Part shown: piece by piece, positions 1 through 11,168 of the stretch
How positions within the stretch are numbered: the stretch's first letter is position 1
Layout: each line of letters opens with the position of its first letter
The notes under the pieces: model-generated
Told to the model about the DNA's origin: nothing
The model's database searches: none
What the model saw: the letters and a program-made list of their open reading frames with translations, nothing else
Translations under genes and position numbers: made by a program
Assembly: GCF_004353905.1 (NCBI RefSeq)
Contig: NZ_SMOD01000007.1
Coordinates: 1 to 64,000 of the forward strand
Direction of reading: 5' to 3'
Source: Paraburkholderia guartelaensis
GTDB lineage: Bacteria > Pseudomonadota > Gammaproteobacteria > Burkholderiales > Burkholderiaceae
DNA: 64,000 bases

Positions 1-231
1 GAACTGCTGCAGACCCTCGTCCATCAACGCTACAAGCAACGCCGCAGCATCCTCGTCACGTCCAACCGCGTCGTCCAGGACTGGGGGCGCTACCTTCGCG
101 ACAGCACCATGGCTTCGACGATCCTTGACCGTCTGCTGCATCGCTCCAAACTCCTCGAGTTTGAAGGCAAGAGCTATCGTCTCCGTGAAGCCGCTGCCAG
201 GCTTGCCGTCACTGAGGAATCCGACGCATAA
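1..231 (+). CDS. istB: IstB-like ATP-binding helper protein, C-terminal part
   Basis: This is the last 76 codons of an IS21-family transposition helper, partial at its 5' end because the window starts inside it. The reading frame begins at base 1 and ends with TAA at 229-231. It carries the family's C-terminal block (ILVTSNR followed by DW and later a run with RLLHRS and YRLR), which in IstB proteins follows the AAA+ core. IstB works with the transposase IstA in IS21 transposition. The Walker motifs are outside the window, so activity cannot be judged. Confidence 0.85.
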   Translation, partial: ELLQTLVHQRYKQRRSILVTSNRVVQDWGRYLRDSTMASTILDRLLHRSKLLEFEGKSYRLREAAARLAVTEESDA

Positions 232-301
232 TCCGCTCGTCCTGCCTGGGGGAATTTAGCCGCCCACAAGTGGAGGAGTTTGAACTGCCCATCGGGGCAC
301 A
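1..301 (+). mobile_element. Right end of an IS21-family insertion sequence
   Basis: The window opens inside the 3' end of an istB-type gene that stops at 231. About 70 bp later the sequence ends in ...CGGGGCACA at 301, after which the sequence is again that of a permease gene on the other strand. IS21-family elements end in TG...CA and have a short tail after istB, which fits a terminus at 301. The left end and the target duplication lie outside the window, so the exact boundary is inferred from where permease homology resumes. Confidence 0.75.
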
Positions 302-1523
302 TGCGGAACGCGAGCGGCGCGCCGCCTTCGCGCGACTGACGCACGCGGAAAAAGATCTGCGTGACGAAGATCATGAACCACGTGAACATCGCGCCGAACA
401 TGGCGATCGACATCATCAGCGTGAACGCTGCCTGCGGCCAGAGCGCGTTGAGCACGGCCGCCACCGCAATGCCGATGGTGGACAGCGAAAGCGCCGCCGT
501 CGGCACGCCATGACGCGTGAGACGCCCGAACGTCGCCGGCGCGTAACCCGCGCGTGAAAGGCTGAACATCATGCGCGTGGTGATGTAGAGCTGGCTGTTC
601 ATGGCCGAGAGCGCCGCCACGAGCACGATGAAGTTGATCGCGCCCGCCGCGTAAGGCACGCCGGTTGCGGCCATGACCTTCACGAACGGGCTCTCGTTGC
701 CGCCCGCCTGGGTCCACGGCACGATGGCGAGCATGAGCGCGAGCGTGAGCAGGTAGAACAGCACGAGGCGCAGCACGGTCGCGCGAAACGCACGCGTGAC
801 GGCGCGTTGCGGGTCCTGCGCCTCGGCAGCCGCCACGGCGATCGTCTCCACGCCCAGGTAGCTGAAGAGCGAGACGATCGTCCCCACCCACACGCCCCAC
901 CAGCCTCGCGGCAGCAAGCCGCCGTGCGACGTGTAGTTCGCGAAGCCCACGCCCGAGCCGGCCGGCGCGCGCCACACGAACCACGCGCCCAGCACGATGA
1001 ACGCGACGATGGCCGCGATCTTGAGGCTCGAAAACAGATATTCGATGGTGCCGTACGCGCGCACACTCATTGCGTTCACAACGATCAGCGCTGCTGAAAA
1101 TCCGATGATCCAGTAGAGCCCCGGCACATGGGGAAACCAGAATTTCATGTAGACGGCGATTGCCGCAACCTCGGTGCCCACCGCCAGCACGTACGCCGAC
1201 CAGTACGCATAGCGCACGACGAACCCGGCGAGCGGCCCGATGTAGTGCTCGGCATACGCGCCGAACGAGCCCGATACGGGATGCGCGACGGTCATCTCCG
1301 CGAGCGCGCCCATCAACAGCAAGGCGATCAGCGCGCCGATCGCGTAGGAAATGAGCACGCCGGGACCGGCGAAGGAGATTGCGAAGCCGCTGCCGAGAAA
1401 GAGCCCGGTGCCAACTGCGCCGCCGATGGCGATCATCGTCATCTGCCCGGCGGACAAGCCCTGACGCAGCCCTTGTTCGCGCTCGACGATAGCTTCGAAC
1501 GCGCCCGATTTACGTGGTACCAC
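174..1523 (-). pseudogene. Amino-acid permease (APC/AAT family), truncated by IS insertion
   Basis: A cytoplasmic-membrane amino-acid transporter of the APC superfamily, AAT type. Near the N-terminus is the family signature GGAVGTGLFLGSG, followed by about ten hydrophobic segments and FSYLGVE in the middle. Native coding sequence runs from 1523 to about 302, roughly 407 codons. It then enters the IS21 terminus, and the frame stays open for about 42 unrelated codons to 174. Family members usually have about 450-470 residues and 12 helices, so the last one or two helices are lost. The start is GTG at 1523, preceded by AGGGG. The protein is probably non-functional, although the chimeric frame could still be translated. 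Confidence 0.8.
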
Positions 1524-1661
1524 TGTTACACCCCTGCTACGCGCAAGACGCTACTGAGCGCCGCGCATCAAAAAAACGCCGACGGCGGGACAAACGCGTA
1601 TTTTACCGGCAGACGGCTCGCGCTCCTGCGCGTCACGGCGCAACACCTGGACCCGCGAGCA

Positions 1662-1700
1662 CAAAAGAAAAACGGCGCAGTCCTTTCGGACTGCGCCGTC
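1662..1700 (-). terminator. Rho-independent terminator of clpSA
   Basis: A GC-rich stem (ACGGCGCAGTCC paired with GGACTGCGCCGT, loop TTTC) lies just downstream of the clpA stop. On the minus strand it is followed by a T-rich run (AAAAGAAAAA on the plus strand at 1662-1671). Confidence 0.85.
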
Positions 1701-1738
1701 TTGCCTGAAGGCTGTTTGCGCCGTAGCGCTGCCGCCGC

Positions 1739-4026
<2,288 letters not shown>

Positions 4027-4030
<4 letters not shown>

Positions 4031-4341
4031 GCTTCCTCCATCACACACTGCAGCGGATGCCCGGCCTGCCGTGCGTGGGTAACGACTTGCTCAACCTTGG
4101 TCGACGCGATGTCCCGCGTATAGACCCCACAAACACCCCTGCCCTCGCGATGGACCTTCAACATGATCTGCGTTGCGGTCTCGCGGTCCTTATTGAAATA
4201 TTCCTGCACGACCATCACGACGAATTCCATCGGCGTGTAGTCGTCATTCATTAGCACGACCTTGTACATGGAGGGCGGTTTGACCTTTTGCTCCTGCCGC
4301 TCCAGTACGGTTGAATCCTGCTTGTCCGGGATAATCGCCAT
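4027..4341 (-). CDS. clpS: ATP-dependent Clp protease adaptor ClpS
   Basis: A 104-residue N-recognin adaptor that binds the ClpA N-domain and delivers N-degron substrates. The core begins [16 protein letters not shown], holding the conserved DDYTPMEFV segment that forms part of the N-degron pocket. The C-terminal half has HREGRGVCG. An unstructured N-terminal extension of about 25 residues precedes the core, as usual. It is the first gene of the clpSA pair and its stop overlaps the clpA start by 4 bp. Confidence 0.97.
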
Positions 4342-4926
4342 ACACCCATTCTAAACAACTCGGACAGGCCCGCAATCCTGCCGTAACCTGACCGGCCGGC
4401 CGGTGAACCCGGCGCTCCCGACCTGCGACCCGCTGCAAGCAATTCATGCGCCCTGGCCCGGCCCCGATCCCTTCGACCGGCTGCGGGGCCGGTACACAAT
4501 CCTGCTTCGAGCAGCTTTCACGCCACCGTTGAATTGAGTATCGCACAACCTTGCCGTTGCCGTGGAAAGCGACTGTAGGCGCCCGCACGCTCCGCGTCAG
4601 ATTCCATGGTGCGGTGCATCGCATATGCGTCACCTGCGCGATTTTTCAAGACGCTCTCCTGCACCTGCTTTATGCACCGGTGCTCAGCGTCGGCGAAAAG
4701 CAGGAAAAACCCTGGAAATGCGCTCTTTACAACGCGTCAAAGGGCGTCTCAAAATATTCTTGACAGCAGAATAAAGACCCTCAACAATCAAGCTGGCACT
4801 TTTTTCAACCGCCTTAAATTCGAAAAAATGCCGTTGGTGAGCTTGTGAGGAGGGGGCGATCGCACCGCGATCGTTTAGCTTTTCGAACTGCTCGTGGTAG
4901 TGACATGAGTTACAGGGGAAGTTGGT
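4342..4926. other. Intergenic region between clpS and cspA
   Basis: 585 bp between divergent genes, with no convincing ORF. The clpS-proximal part is very GC-rich, with a CCGGCCCC/GGGGCCGG inverted repeat around 4456-4493. The cspA-proximal 200 bp are clearly AT-richer and hold the cspA promoter and long leader. Confidence 0.7.
4760..4788 (+). promoter_or_regulatory. Sigma-70 promoter of the cold-shock gene
   Basis: A perfect -35 box TTGACA at 4760-4765 is followed, after 17 bp, by AACAAT at 4783-4788. Transcription from here would give a leader of about 130 nt before the cspA ATG. Long structured leaders are characteristic of cold-inducible csp mRNAs. Confidence 0.65.
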
Positions 4927-5133
4927 ATGGCAACCGGTACGGTCAAGTGGTTCAACGACGCGAAGGGTTTCGGGTTCATTACGCCGGATGAAGGCGGTGA
5001 GGACCTGTTCGCTCACTTTTCGGCTATTCAAATGAATGGCTTCAAGACCCTCAAAGAAGGGCAGAAGGTGAGCTTCGAGGTCGTGCAAGGCCCGAAGGGT
5101 AAACAGGCATCGAACATTCAGGCAGCAGCCTGA
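4927..5133 (+). CDS. cspA: Cold-shock protein, CspA family
   Basis: A 68-residue single cold-shock domain that binds single-stranded RNA and DNA as an RNA chaperone. Both RNA-binding motifs are present: KGFGFI (RNP1) near residue 16 and LFAHFS (RNP2) near residue 31. The start codon has an AGGGGAAG ribosome site 5 bp upstream. The length is standard. A strong terminator follows, so the gene is monocistronic. Whether it is cold-induced or constitutive cannot be told from the protein, but the long leader favours temperature control. Confidence 0.97.
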   Translation: MATGTVKWFNDAKGFGFITPDEGGEDLFAHFSAIQMNGFKTLKEGQKVSFEVVQGPKGKQASNIQAAA

Positions 5134-5156
5134 TCTGTTCGGTACCCGTACCTTGG

Positions 5157-5185
5157 AAACCCGGCTTCGGCCGGGTTTCTTTTTG
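5157..5185 (+). terminator. Rho-independent terminator of cspA
   Basis: The stem AAACCCGGC/GCCGGGTTT closes on a TTCG tetraloop and is followed by CTTTTT. Confidence 0.92.
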
Positions 5186-5212
5186 GTGTCATGGTTTTTT
5201 AACGTTCGCGTG

Positions 5213-6817
5213 CTAGCTCACGCGCAACGTACCCATCATGCCGAGGTCCTCGTGCTCGAGGATATGGCAATGAAACATGCGGTCGCCCGCTTCATGCTGA
5301 ACGGTTGCGATATGCACCGTTTCGCCGGGCCGCACGTTCACCGTGTCGCGCCATGCAAGCAGTTCCTCCTCCTTGCGCACACCGCCCTGCTCGCGCGCCA
5401 GCACCTGAAACTGCGTACCGTGCAGATGAAACGGATGATCCATGTCCGTGCCGTTTGCTATCGTCCAGTGCTCGACTTCGCCGCGCCGGCTCGCTAGCGT
5501 CACGCGCGCCGGATCGAATACCGCACCGTTCACCATGAACTGCATGCCGCGCGGCATGGGCTGCGTGGACGCACCCGGTGCGTGCATCGCTTTCATGTCC
5601 ATGGCCTCGCTGAACACCACGCTTTTCTTCGGTATCGTTAGATGACCTGAAGAAACGAGCGGCGCAATCTCACGCAGGCGCGCCGGCAGCGGCGACTGTG
5701 TCGCGTTTGCCGGTGCGAATCCCACGTTCGCCAGGATCAGCGATGGCCCCGCAGGCAAGCTGCCGTGCGTCATCGCCATCTTGTGACGGTCGTATTGAGC
5801 GGCAATCAGCGACGCACGCGAGGCGCCCTGCCCCGCGCGCACGATCAGCTCCGCGCGCTCGCCCGGCGCGAGCAACAGCGAAGTAACATCCTCGCGCGGC
5901 GCGCCCAGCAGCCCACCGTCGGTACCCACCTGCGCGAACGCGCGGCCGTCGTCGAAGGCGAGTTGCAGATAGCGCGCGTTGCAGCCGTTCCAGACGCGCC
6001 AGCGCTCGTCGCGCACGACGTCGATGTGCGGCTGACGCGCCCCGTTCACAAGCACGTACTGACCTTCGCGGCCGTTCATCCAGTCCATCATGCTGTTTGC
6101 AGGAATCGTGCCGTCTGCCGCGAGCTTCAGGTCGGACACGAACAGATGCCGCTCGGGCCACGCCGCGAGCGGATCGTCGGCGGCGCGCACGACGAAGGGC
6201 CCCGCCAGCCCGCGGAACACCTGCTCCGAACTCAGCATGTGCGGATGCGGGTGATACCAGTAGGTGCCCGCGCTCCCCTTCGGCAGCGTGAAGCGATAAA
6301 CGTGCTGCTCGCCCGGCGCGACGGGTGTCGACGGATTGCCGTCCTGATCGGGCGGCACGGGCAGGCCGTGCCAGTGAATCGTCGAAGGCTGGGGCAGCCG
6401 GTTCACGAACGTGACTTCGACGGTGTCGCCTTCGCGTACGTCGATCAACGGGCCGATGACCGGGCCATCGTTTGCGGTCGCTGCGAGCGCATCGTATTGC
6501 CAGAAGACCGTTTGCGGCTTTCCGGGCAGCAGCGCACGCGCCGCGGGCTGCGCGATGAGGATCGCGCGGAACTGCCCCGGCTCTCGGCTCTGGTTGGCGA
6601 GCGTGCGCAGCGCGGCAAGCGGCGCGCCGGCGGGCAGCGCATCGGCAGGCGCAAGCGGCCCTTGCGCTTGCATCATGCCGCCCGACATCGCCGGCATGTC
6701 CGTCATGCCGTGCATGGCGTGCATCGCTTCGCCCGCACCTTGTGCGAACACATGGCGCGCGAACAGGGTCGCGGTGGCGGCGCTCAATGCGCCGGATAGA
6801 AATGCTCTTCGTTTCAT
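5213..6817 (-). CDS. copA: Multicopper oxidase, copper resistance CopA/CueO type
   Basis: An exported multicopper oxidase, expected to oxidise Cu(I) in the periplasm. The N-terminus has a twin-arginine-type signal (KRRAFLSG, hydrophobic stretch, then FAQ), followed by a Met/His-rich stretch (HAMHGMTDMPAMSGGMM). Copper ligands are visible in the usual places: HWHG and WYHPHPH in the first cupredoxin domain, HPFHLHG and HCHILEHEDLGMM in the last. The chosen start ATG 6817 has AGGA 9 bp upstream; another ATG at 6832 has poorer spacing. At 534 residues it is shorter than plasmid CopA and close to CueO in size. It follows a CopL-like gene on the same strand. Confidence 0.9.
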   Translation of the reverse strand: MKRRAFLSGALSAATATLFARHVFAQGAGEAMHAMHGMTDMPAMSGGMMQAQGPLAPADALPAGAPLAALRTLANQSREPGQFRAILIAQPAARALLPGKPQTVFWQYDALAATANDGPVIGPLIDVREGDTVEVTFVNRLPQPSTIHWHGLPVPPDQDGNPSTPVAPGEQHVYRFTLPKGSAGTYWYHPHPHMLSSEQVFRGLAGPFVVRAADDPLAAWPERHLFVSDLKLAADGTIPANSMMDWMNGREGQYVLVNGARQPHIDVVRDERWRVWNGCNARYLQLAFDDGRAFAQVGTDGGLLGAPREDVTSLLLAPGERAELIVRAGQGASRASLIAAQYDRHKMAMTHGSLPAGPSLILANVGFAPANATQSPLPARLREIAPLVSSGHLTIPKKSVVFSEAMDMKAMHAPGASTQPMPRGMQFMVNGAVFDPARVTLASRRGEVEHWTIANGTDMDHPFHLHGTQFQVLAREQGGVRKEEELLAWRDTVNVRPGETVHIATVQHEAGDRMFHCHILEHEDLGMMGTLRVS

Positions 6818-6946
6818 CGATGAAATCCTCATACCTCGTTCATGCCTGGCACGCGACGCGCGATAACACGCATGCCGCTTGCGCGGGATTCGTTTCGCTC
6901 ACGCAAAGCGCGAGCAATGCAACTCGCTCGAAGCGAGCGGCCCGGC

Positions 6947-7303
6947 TCAGGCGATTGGAGGAGGCAAAGGAGGCGCGTGCGTAATGCCGGCGCGCATGGC
7001 TGCGGGAAACACGCCAAGCGCGGCACGAGCGCCGGTTTGTGCGTCGAATGCAGTCACGGCAGAAGGCACGCTGCAATGCGCGCCGCAGCCCGCGACGCAG
7101 CAACTCGCGCCGCAGCTGGAATGCGATCCGTGACCGCGCGTGCTCGTCCCGGCGCAACGATCGCTGACAGCCACGACAACGTGCGGTGTGAGCGCAGCGT
7201 GCGACGTCAGTGCATCGTGCTGCATGTGCTCGCACGCCATCGCGCCGCGCAAGGGAAGCAGCGCGAGCAGACAGACGAGAAGGAAGCGATAGACGACTGG
7301 CAC
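6947..7303 (-). CDS. copL: CopL-like Cys/His-rich exported metal-binding protein
   Basis: A small exported protein immediately upstream of the multicopper oxidase on the same strand. After a hydrophobic signal (YRFLLVCLLALLPLRG, then AMA) comes a stretch very rich in His and Cys, including HGSHSSCGASCCVAGCGAHC, and it ends in PPLPPPIA. This composition, tail and position resemble CopL, the copper-responsive gene preceding copA in xanthomonads, but the match is from memory. The start is uncertain: GTG 7303 places the signal peptide directly at the N-terminus but lacks a clear ribosome site, and the frame is open to ATG 7390. Confidence 0.65.
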   Translation of the reverse strand: MPVVYRFLLVCLLALLPLRGAMACEHMQHDALTSHAALTPHVVVAVSDRCAGTSTRGHGSHSSCGASCCVAGCGAHCSVPSAVTAFDAQTGARAALGVFPAAMRAGITHAPPLPPPIA

Positions 7304-7441
7304 GTTGAACGAAGCTGCGGATGAACTCGATTGACCGTTGCCATGATAGCGCACGGCACACCGGCTTGCGCTCGTCAAATCGCAGCACATGCGGATGCGG
7401 TGATGTCCCAGCTATTCGTGACGGATTTACGCCGAGCAGAT

Positions 7442-7478
7442 AAAAAAACCGGCAGACATTTCGGTCTGCCGGTTTTCT
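7442..7478 (-). terminator. Rho-independent terminator of icd
   Basis: A 12-bp stem (AAACCGGCAGAC/GTCTGCCGGTTT) with a 6-nt loop, flanked by seven A on the plus strand, which is the T-run for minus-strand transcription. It separates icd from the downstream copper genes. Confidence 0.9.
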
Positions 7479-7508
7479 CTACTGGGACAGCGATGAGCTG
7501 TCTTTCGA

Positions 7509-8765
7509 CTACATATTCTCGATCATCACCTGCCCGAAGCCCGAGCACGACACCTGCGTCGCCCCTTCCATCAAACGCGCGAAGTCATAGGTCACGCGCT
7601 TTTGCAGAATCGACTTCTCCATCGAGGCAATGATGAGGTTCGCCGCCTCGACCCAGCCGAGATGACGCAGCATCATTTCCGCCGAGAGAATTTCCGAGCC
7701 CGGATTCACATAGTCCTTGCCGGCATACTTGGGGGCCGTGCCGTGAGTCGCCTCGAACATCGCCACGGAGTCCGAAAGATTCGCACCCGGTGCGATACCA
7801 ATGCCGCCCACCTGCGCCGCCAGTGCGTCGGAAATGTAATCGCCGTTCAGGTTCAGCGTGGCGATCACGTCGTATTCGGCCGGGCGCAGCAGGATCTGCT
7901 GCAGGAAGGCATCGGCGATCACGTCCTTGATCACGATATCGCCGCCCGTCTTCGGATTCTTGATCCTCATCCACGGGCCGCCGTCTATCAGTTCCGCCGC
8001 GAACTCCTTCTGAGCAAGCGCATAACCGTAGTCGCGGAACGCGCCTTCGGTGTACTTCATGATGTTGCCCTTGTGCACGAGCGTGACCGAACGGCGCTCG
8101 TTGTCGATCGCATACTGGATCGCCTTGCGCACGAGACGCTCCGTGCCCTCGCGCGACACCGGCTTCACGCCGACGCCGGAACTCTCCGGGAAGCGGATTT
8201 TCGCCACGCCCATCTCTTCGCGCAGGAACTTGATGAGCTTCTTCGCGCCTTCGGATTCCGCGGGCCATTCGATGCCCGCATAGATGTCCTCCGAGTTCTC
8301 GCGGAAGATGACCATGTTGACCTTCTCCGGCGCGCGCACCGGCGAGGGCACGCCCTTGAAGTACTGCACGGGGCGCAGGCACACGTACAGATCGAGCTGC
8401 TGGCGCAGCGCAACGTTGAGCGAGCGGATGCCACCGCCAACCGGCGTCGTGAGCGGCCCCTTGATCGACACCACGTATTCCTTCACGACGTCGAACGTTT
8501 CTTCGGGCAGCCACACGTCGGGACCGTAGACCCGGGTCGCTTTCTCGCCCGCGTAGATTTCCATCCAGTGAATCTTGCGCTTGCCGCCGTAGGCCTTTTC
8601 TACTGCTGCGTCGACCACCTTCAGCATGACCGGCGTAATGTCCACGCCCGTACCATCGCCTTCGATGTACGGGATGATCGGCTGGTCCGAGACGTTGAGC
8701 GAGAAGTCCGGATTGACGGTGATCTTTTCACCGCCGGTCGGAACCACGATGTGCTGATACGGCAT
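7509..8765 (-). CDS. icd: Isocitrate dehydrogenase, NADP-dependent
   Basis: This 418-residue TCA-cycle enzyme decarboxylates isocitrate to 2-oxoglutarate. It is the E. coli-type homodimeric enzyme: MPYQHIVVP at the start, [12 protein letters not shown], and the phosphorylation-loop segment [13 protein letters not shown], whose Ser corresponds to the residue targeted by AceK. The substrate and metal region [14 protein letters not shown] and the coenzyme region [12 protein letters not shown] are also present. ATG 8765 has a GGAG ribosome site; longer in-frame starts add only low-complexity sequence. The gene is monocistronic, with its own terminator. Confidence 0.97.
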   Translation of the reverse strand: MPYQHIVVPTGGEKITVNPDFSLNVSDQPIIPYIEGDGTGVDITPVMLKVVDAAVEKAYGGKRKIHWMEIYAGEKATRVYGPDVWLPEETFDVVKEYVVSIKGPLTTPVGGGIRSLNVALRQQLDLYVCLRPVQYFKGVPSPVRAPEKVNMVIFRENSEDIYAGIEWPAESEGAKKLIKFLREEMGVAKIRFPESSGVGVKPVSREGTERLVRKAIQYAIDNERRSVTLVHKGNIMKYTEGAFRDYGYALAQKEFAAELIDGGPWMRIKNPKTGGDIVIKDVIADAFLQQILLRPAEYDVIATLNLNGDYISDALAAQVGGIGIAPGANLSDSVAMFEATHGTAPKYAGKDYVNPGSEILSAEMMLRHLGWVEAANLIIASMEKSILQKRVTYDFARLMEGATQVSCSGFGQVMIENM

Positions 8766-9290
8766 GATCGACTCCAGTAAGGGCAAGGCTGTTGTAGCGG
8801 GTTTGACGCGGCGCCCGGCGCCTCGCGGCGGCGGCGAAGCCTTTTCGCCCGGCGAGTGAGGCATCTCGCCGTCATGGCTTCTCGACAACCGGCGCGGTCC
8901 ATATTCGCAGCAAGACTGTCCAGCGACACGCGACGCACAGCGCGCAACATAGCGGAGTAAGCGGCTCGCCGAGCGGCTTACCTGGCGGCGCGACCGGCCC
9001 GTCGGCGTGAGGGTCTGGCGGCTATTCTAGCCCACGCCTCGCGCACGCGTACCGCGCCCTTCACACGAACGCCAGCGCAAGGCAAGCCGCTTGCGGTGCT
9101 GCAGCGCCACATGGCGAACGCGCCCGCGGCGCGCGCGAGACGTCATCGCACGGAGTTGCCGTAGCCGCGAGGAAGTGATCCGCCCCACTCTTGTCTTATG
9201 TCTTATATAAGACGTAGAAATCAATGAAACGTAATATGCATTAAGATCTCGGCGCTAGCCAAGTCATCCATTCGTACCCGTCGCCCTGTC
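8766..9290. other. Divergent intergenic region between icd and rluE
   Basis: 525 bp without a credible ORF. The icd side is GC-rich. The last 110 bp before rluE are AT-rich and contain the palindrome described separately. Confidence 0.7.
9193..9213. promoter_or_regulatory. Candidate regulator operator, TCTTATATAAGA palindrome
   Basis: A perfect 14-bp palindrome GTCTTATATAAGAC spans 9200-9213. An extra half-site GTCTTAT sits directly before it at 9193-9199, giving three half-sites in a row. AT-centred dyads of this kind are typical of GntR/FadR-type operators. It lies 78 bp before rluE and about 435 bp before icd. The regulator is not known from this window. Confidence 0.5.
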
Positions 9291-9872
9291 ATGCGTTTGA
9301 TCGCCCTTAATAAACCGTTCGGCACGATCTGCCAGTTTTCGCCGCACGAAACACGCCAGTCTCTTGCGGACTGGGTGAAGGTGCCGGGCGTCTATCCTGC
9401 GGGCCGACTCGACTCCGATAGCGAAGGTCTCCTGCTCCTCACCGACGACGGCGCCTTGCAAGCACGCATTGCCGAACCGAAACGCAAGCTCGTGAAGCGC
9501 TATTGGGCGCAAGTGGAAGGCGAACCCGATGCGGGAGCGCTTGCCGCGCTCGAACGCGGCGTCGATCTCGGCGACTTCGTGACGCAGCCGTGTCGAACAA
9601 GAATCATTGTTGAGCCCGAAAATTTGTGGCCGCGCAATCCGCCGATTCGTTATCGCGCGTCGATACCCACCACGTGGGTGGAGATTGCGATCAGCGAAGG
9701 CAAGAACCGGCAGGTGCGACGCATGACCGCTGCAGTGGGCTATCCAACATTGCGGCTCGTACGTGTCGCGATCGGCGCGCTCGATATTTTTTCGCTTGGC
9801 CTGGCACCCGGCGAAAGCATCGACGTGCCCACCAATGCGCCCTGGCAAAACACGCCTCACAAACACAAGTGA
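9291..9872 (+). CDS. rluE: 23S/16S rRNA pseudouridine synthase, RsuA/RluE family
   Basis: A 193-residue pseudouridine synthase without an S4 domain, the size and layout of RluE, which modifies 23S rRNA. The catalytic motif GRLDSDSEGLLLL carries the essential Asp near residue 41; LNKPFG at the N-terminus and EGKNRQVRRM near residue 140 are the other family blocks. The tail is short and basic. The start ATG 9291 gives the conserved N-terminus but has a weak ribosome site. Assignment to RluE rather than RsuA, RluB or RluF rests on length and the missing S4 domain. Confidence 0.9.
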   Translation: MRLIALNKPFGTICQFSPHETRQSLADWVKVPGVYPAGRLDSDSEGLLLLTDDGALQARIAEPKRKLVKRYWAQVEGEPDAGALAALERGVDLGDFVTQPCRTRIIVEPENLWPRNPPIRYRASIPTTWVEIAISEGKNRQVRRMTAAVGYPTLRLVRVAIGALDIFSLGLAPGESIDVPTNAPWQNTPHKHK

Positions 9873-10216
9873 TTGTTGTGCAAGCACTTTTCACTTGCTG
9901 ATCGATTTTTTTCGAATCACGCGGCACGTCCCTCATCTTTCTGTTGCGTCTCGTTACGAAGCAAATAGAAAGTTTGCGTCAACCGTCTCGCGAGACCATG
10001 CGTTATTCGACGCAGATGCCGACAGAAGCTATCCGGCATTCAGCCTTCAGGGTCCTCGCAGCAATGTACGGTCCCGACCGCTGGCAGACGCAGAAATCAA
10101 ATTCACGCGAATTTGTCGAAAGCGACTGTCAACCGAAAGGTGGATGGCACGTTTACCGACCTGACTCCAAAAACCGGGTCACTTGGTTAATTAACTCAAG
10201 CTTGAGGATTCACAAC
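9873..10216. other. Intergenic region upstream of the small secreted protein
   Basis: 344 bp without a recognisable gene. It contains an imperfect CAAGTGA...TCACTTG hairpin followed by T7 just after rluE (9866-9912), a possible weak terminator, and an AAATTC-ACGC-GAATTT dyad at 10099-10114. A short open frame here lacks any family feature and is only an in-frame extension of the downstream gene. Confidence 0.5.
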
Positions 10217-10417
10217 ATGAACAAACTGATCGCTGCTCTGGTCGCTGGTCTCTTCGCATCGGCTGCATTCGCACAAGCTTCGGCTCCGGAAGCTGCTTCG
10301 GCTGCTCCGGCTGCTGCTGCTTCGGCTGCTCACAAGTCGTCGCACAAGAAGGCACACAAGAAGTCGTCGCACAAGAAGGCAGCGAAGGCTGAAGCCGCTT
10401 CGGCAGCTTCGGAGTAA
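10217..10417 (+). CDS. Small exported Lys/His/Ala-rich protein
   Basis: A 66-residue protein with a clear signal peptide (MNKLIAALVAGLFASAAFA, predicted cleavage before QAS). The mature part is low complexity: an Ala/Ser/Pro stretch, then repeated basic blocks SSHKKAHKKSSHKKAAKAE, then AASAASE. No conserved domain is recognised. The composition resembles acid-shock-type or histone-H1-like basic peptides, so binding to a polyanion or to metal is possible but unproven. GAGGA lies 7-8 bp before the ATG. A strong terminator downstream makes it monocistronic. Confidence 0.8.
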   Translation: MNKLIAALVAGLFASAAFAQASAPEAASAAPAAAASAAHKSSHKKAHKKSSHKKAAKAEAASAASE

Positions 10418-10472
10418 GCTTGTTGTAAGACGCATGAAGAAGCGGCACTCGTTGCCACTCTTCAGCGCGACG

Positions 10473-10508
10473 AAAGGCAGAGCGCCGCAAGGCGTTCTGC
10501 CTTTTTGT
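10473..10508 (+). terminator. Rho-independent terminator
   Basis: The stem AAAGGCAGAGCGCC/GGCGTTCTGCCTTT (one G-T pair) has a GCAA tetraloop and is followed by TTTTGTTT. Confidence 0.9.
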
Positions 10509-10649
10509 TTGGCTGCCTGATTTTTAGCCATTTTTTTGACATGCACGCTCGCCGCATCACGTCGATGACGTGAAACGCGCCGCGCATTTTGACCCGTTCT
10601 GACCTGGTCGCGTAACATGCGCGGATTAACCTACAGCAAGGAGTCTCTC

Positions 10650-11168
10650 GTGCGATTTTCCCTGCGCTCGTTCTTCGTGCGCTGCGCGCTTGTCGTCGCA
10701 TTGCCATTGGCCGCTTTCGCGGCGCTCATGTTCACCGCGACGGCCACGTCGAGCATCGCCCAGGCGCAGCAGATGCCGCCGGGCGCCAAGCAGCCAGGCG
10801 AATTTCCGCGCGTGAAACTCACGGCAGGGATGTTCGTGATCGACGCAGCGGTCGCCGCCAACGACGCGGACCGCGAGCAAGGCCTCATGTACCGTTCGCA
10901 GCTCGGGCCCAATGAAGGCATGCTGTTCGTGTTCGGCGAAAACGCCGTGCACTGCTTCTGGATGAAGAACACGCTGATCCCGCTGTCGATCGCTTTCATT
11001 CGCGCCGACGGCACGATCACCGACATCGATGAGATGCAGGCCGAAACGACGAACAACCACTGCCCGCGCAACAACGGCGTCTTTGCGCTCGAAATGCCGA
11101 AGGGCTGGTTCACGGCGAAGGGCATCAAGCCCGGCATGAAGATCGAGGGACTGCCGCCGCTGCAGTAA
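10650..11168 (+). CDS. Exported DUF192 family protein
   Basis: A 172-residue protein with an N-terminal hydrophobic export segment and a DUF192 domain from about residue 55 on. The family hallmarks are [36 protein letters not shown] and a C-terminal KGIKPGMKI. The function of DUF192 is not established. The start is GTG 10650, because AAGGAG lies 6 bp upstream; an upstream in-frame ATG at 10617 would place that ribosome site inside the gene. A terminator follows. Confidence 0.88.
   Translation: MRFSLRSFFVRCALVVALPLAAFAALMFTATATSSIAQAQQMPPGAKQPGEFPRVKLTAGMFVIDAAVAANDADREQGLMYRSQLGPNEGMLFVFGENAVHCFWMKNTLIPLSIAFIRADGTITDIDEMQAETTNNHCPRNNGVFALEMPKGWFTAKGIKPGMKIEGLPPLQ

Noticed and set aside
9944..10216. 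Longer start for the Lys/His-rich secreted protein
   Set aside because: The extension would bury the signal peptide. ATG 10217 has a ribosome site and an ideal signal sequence.
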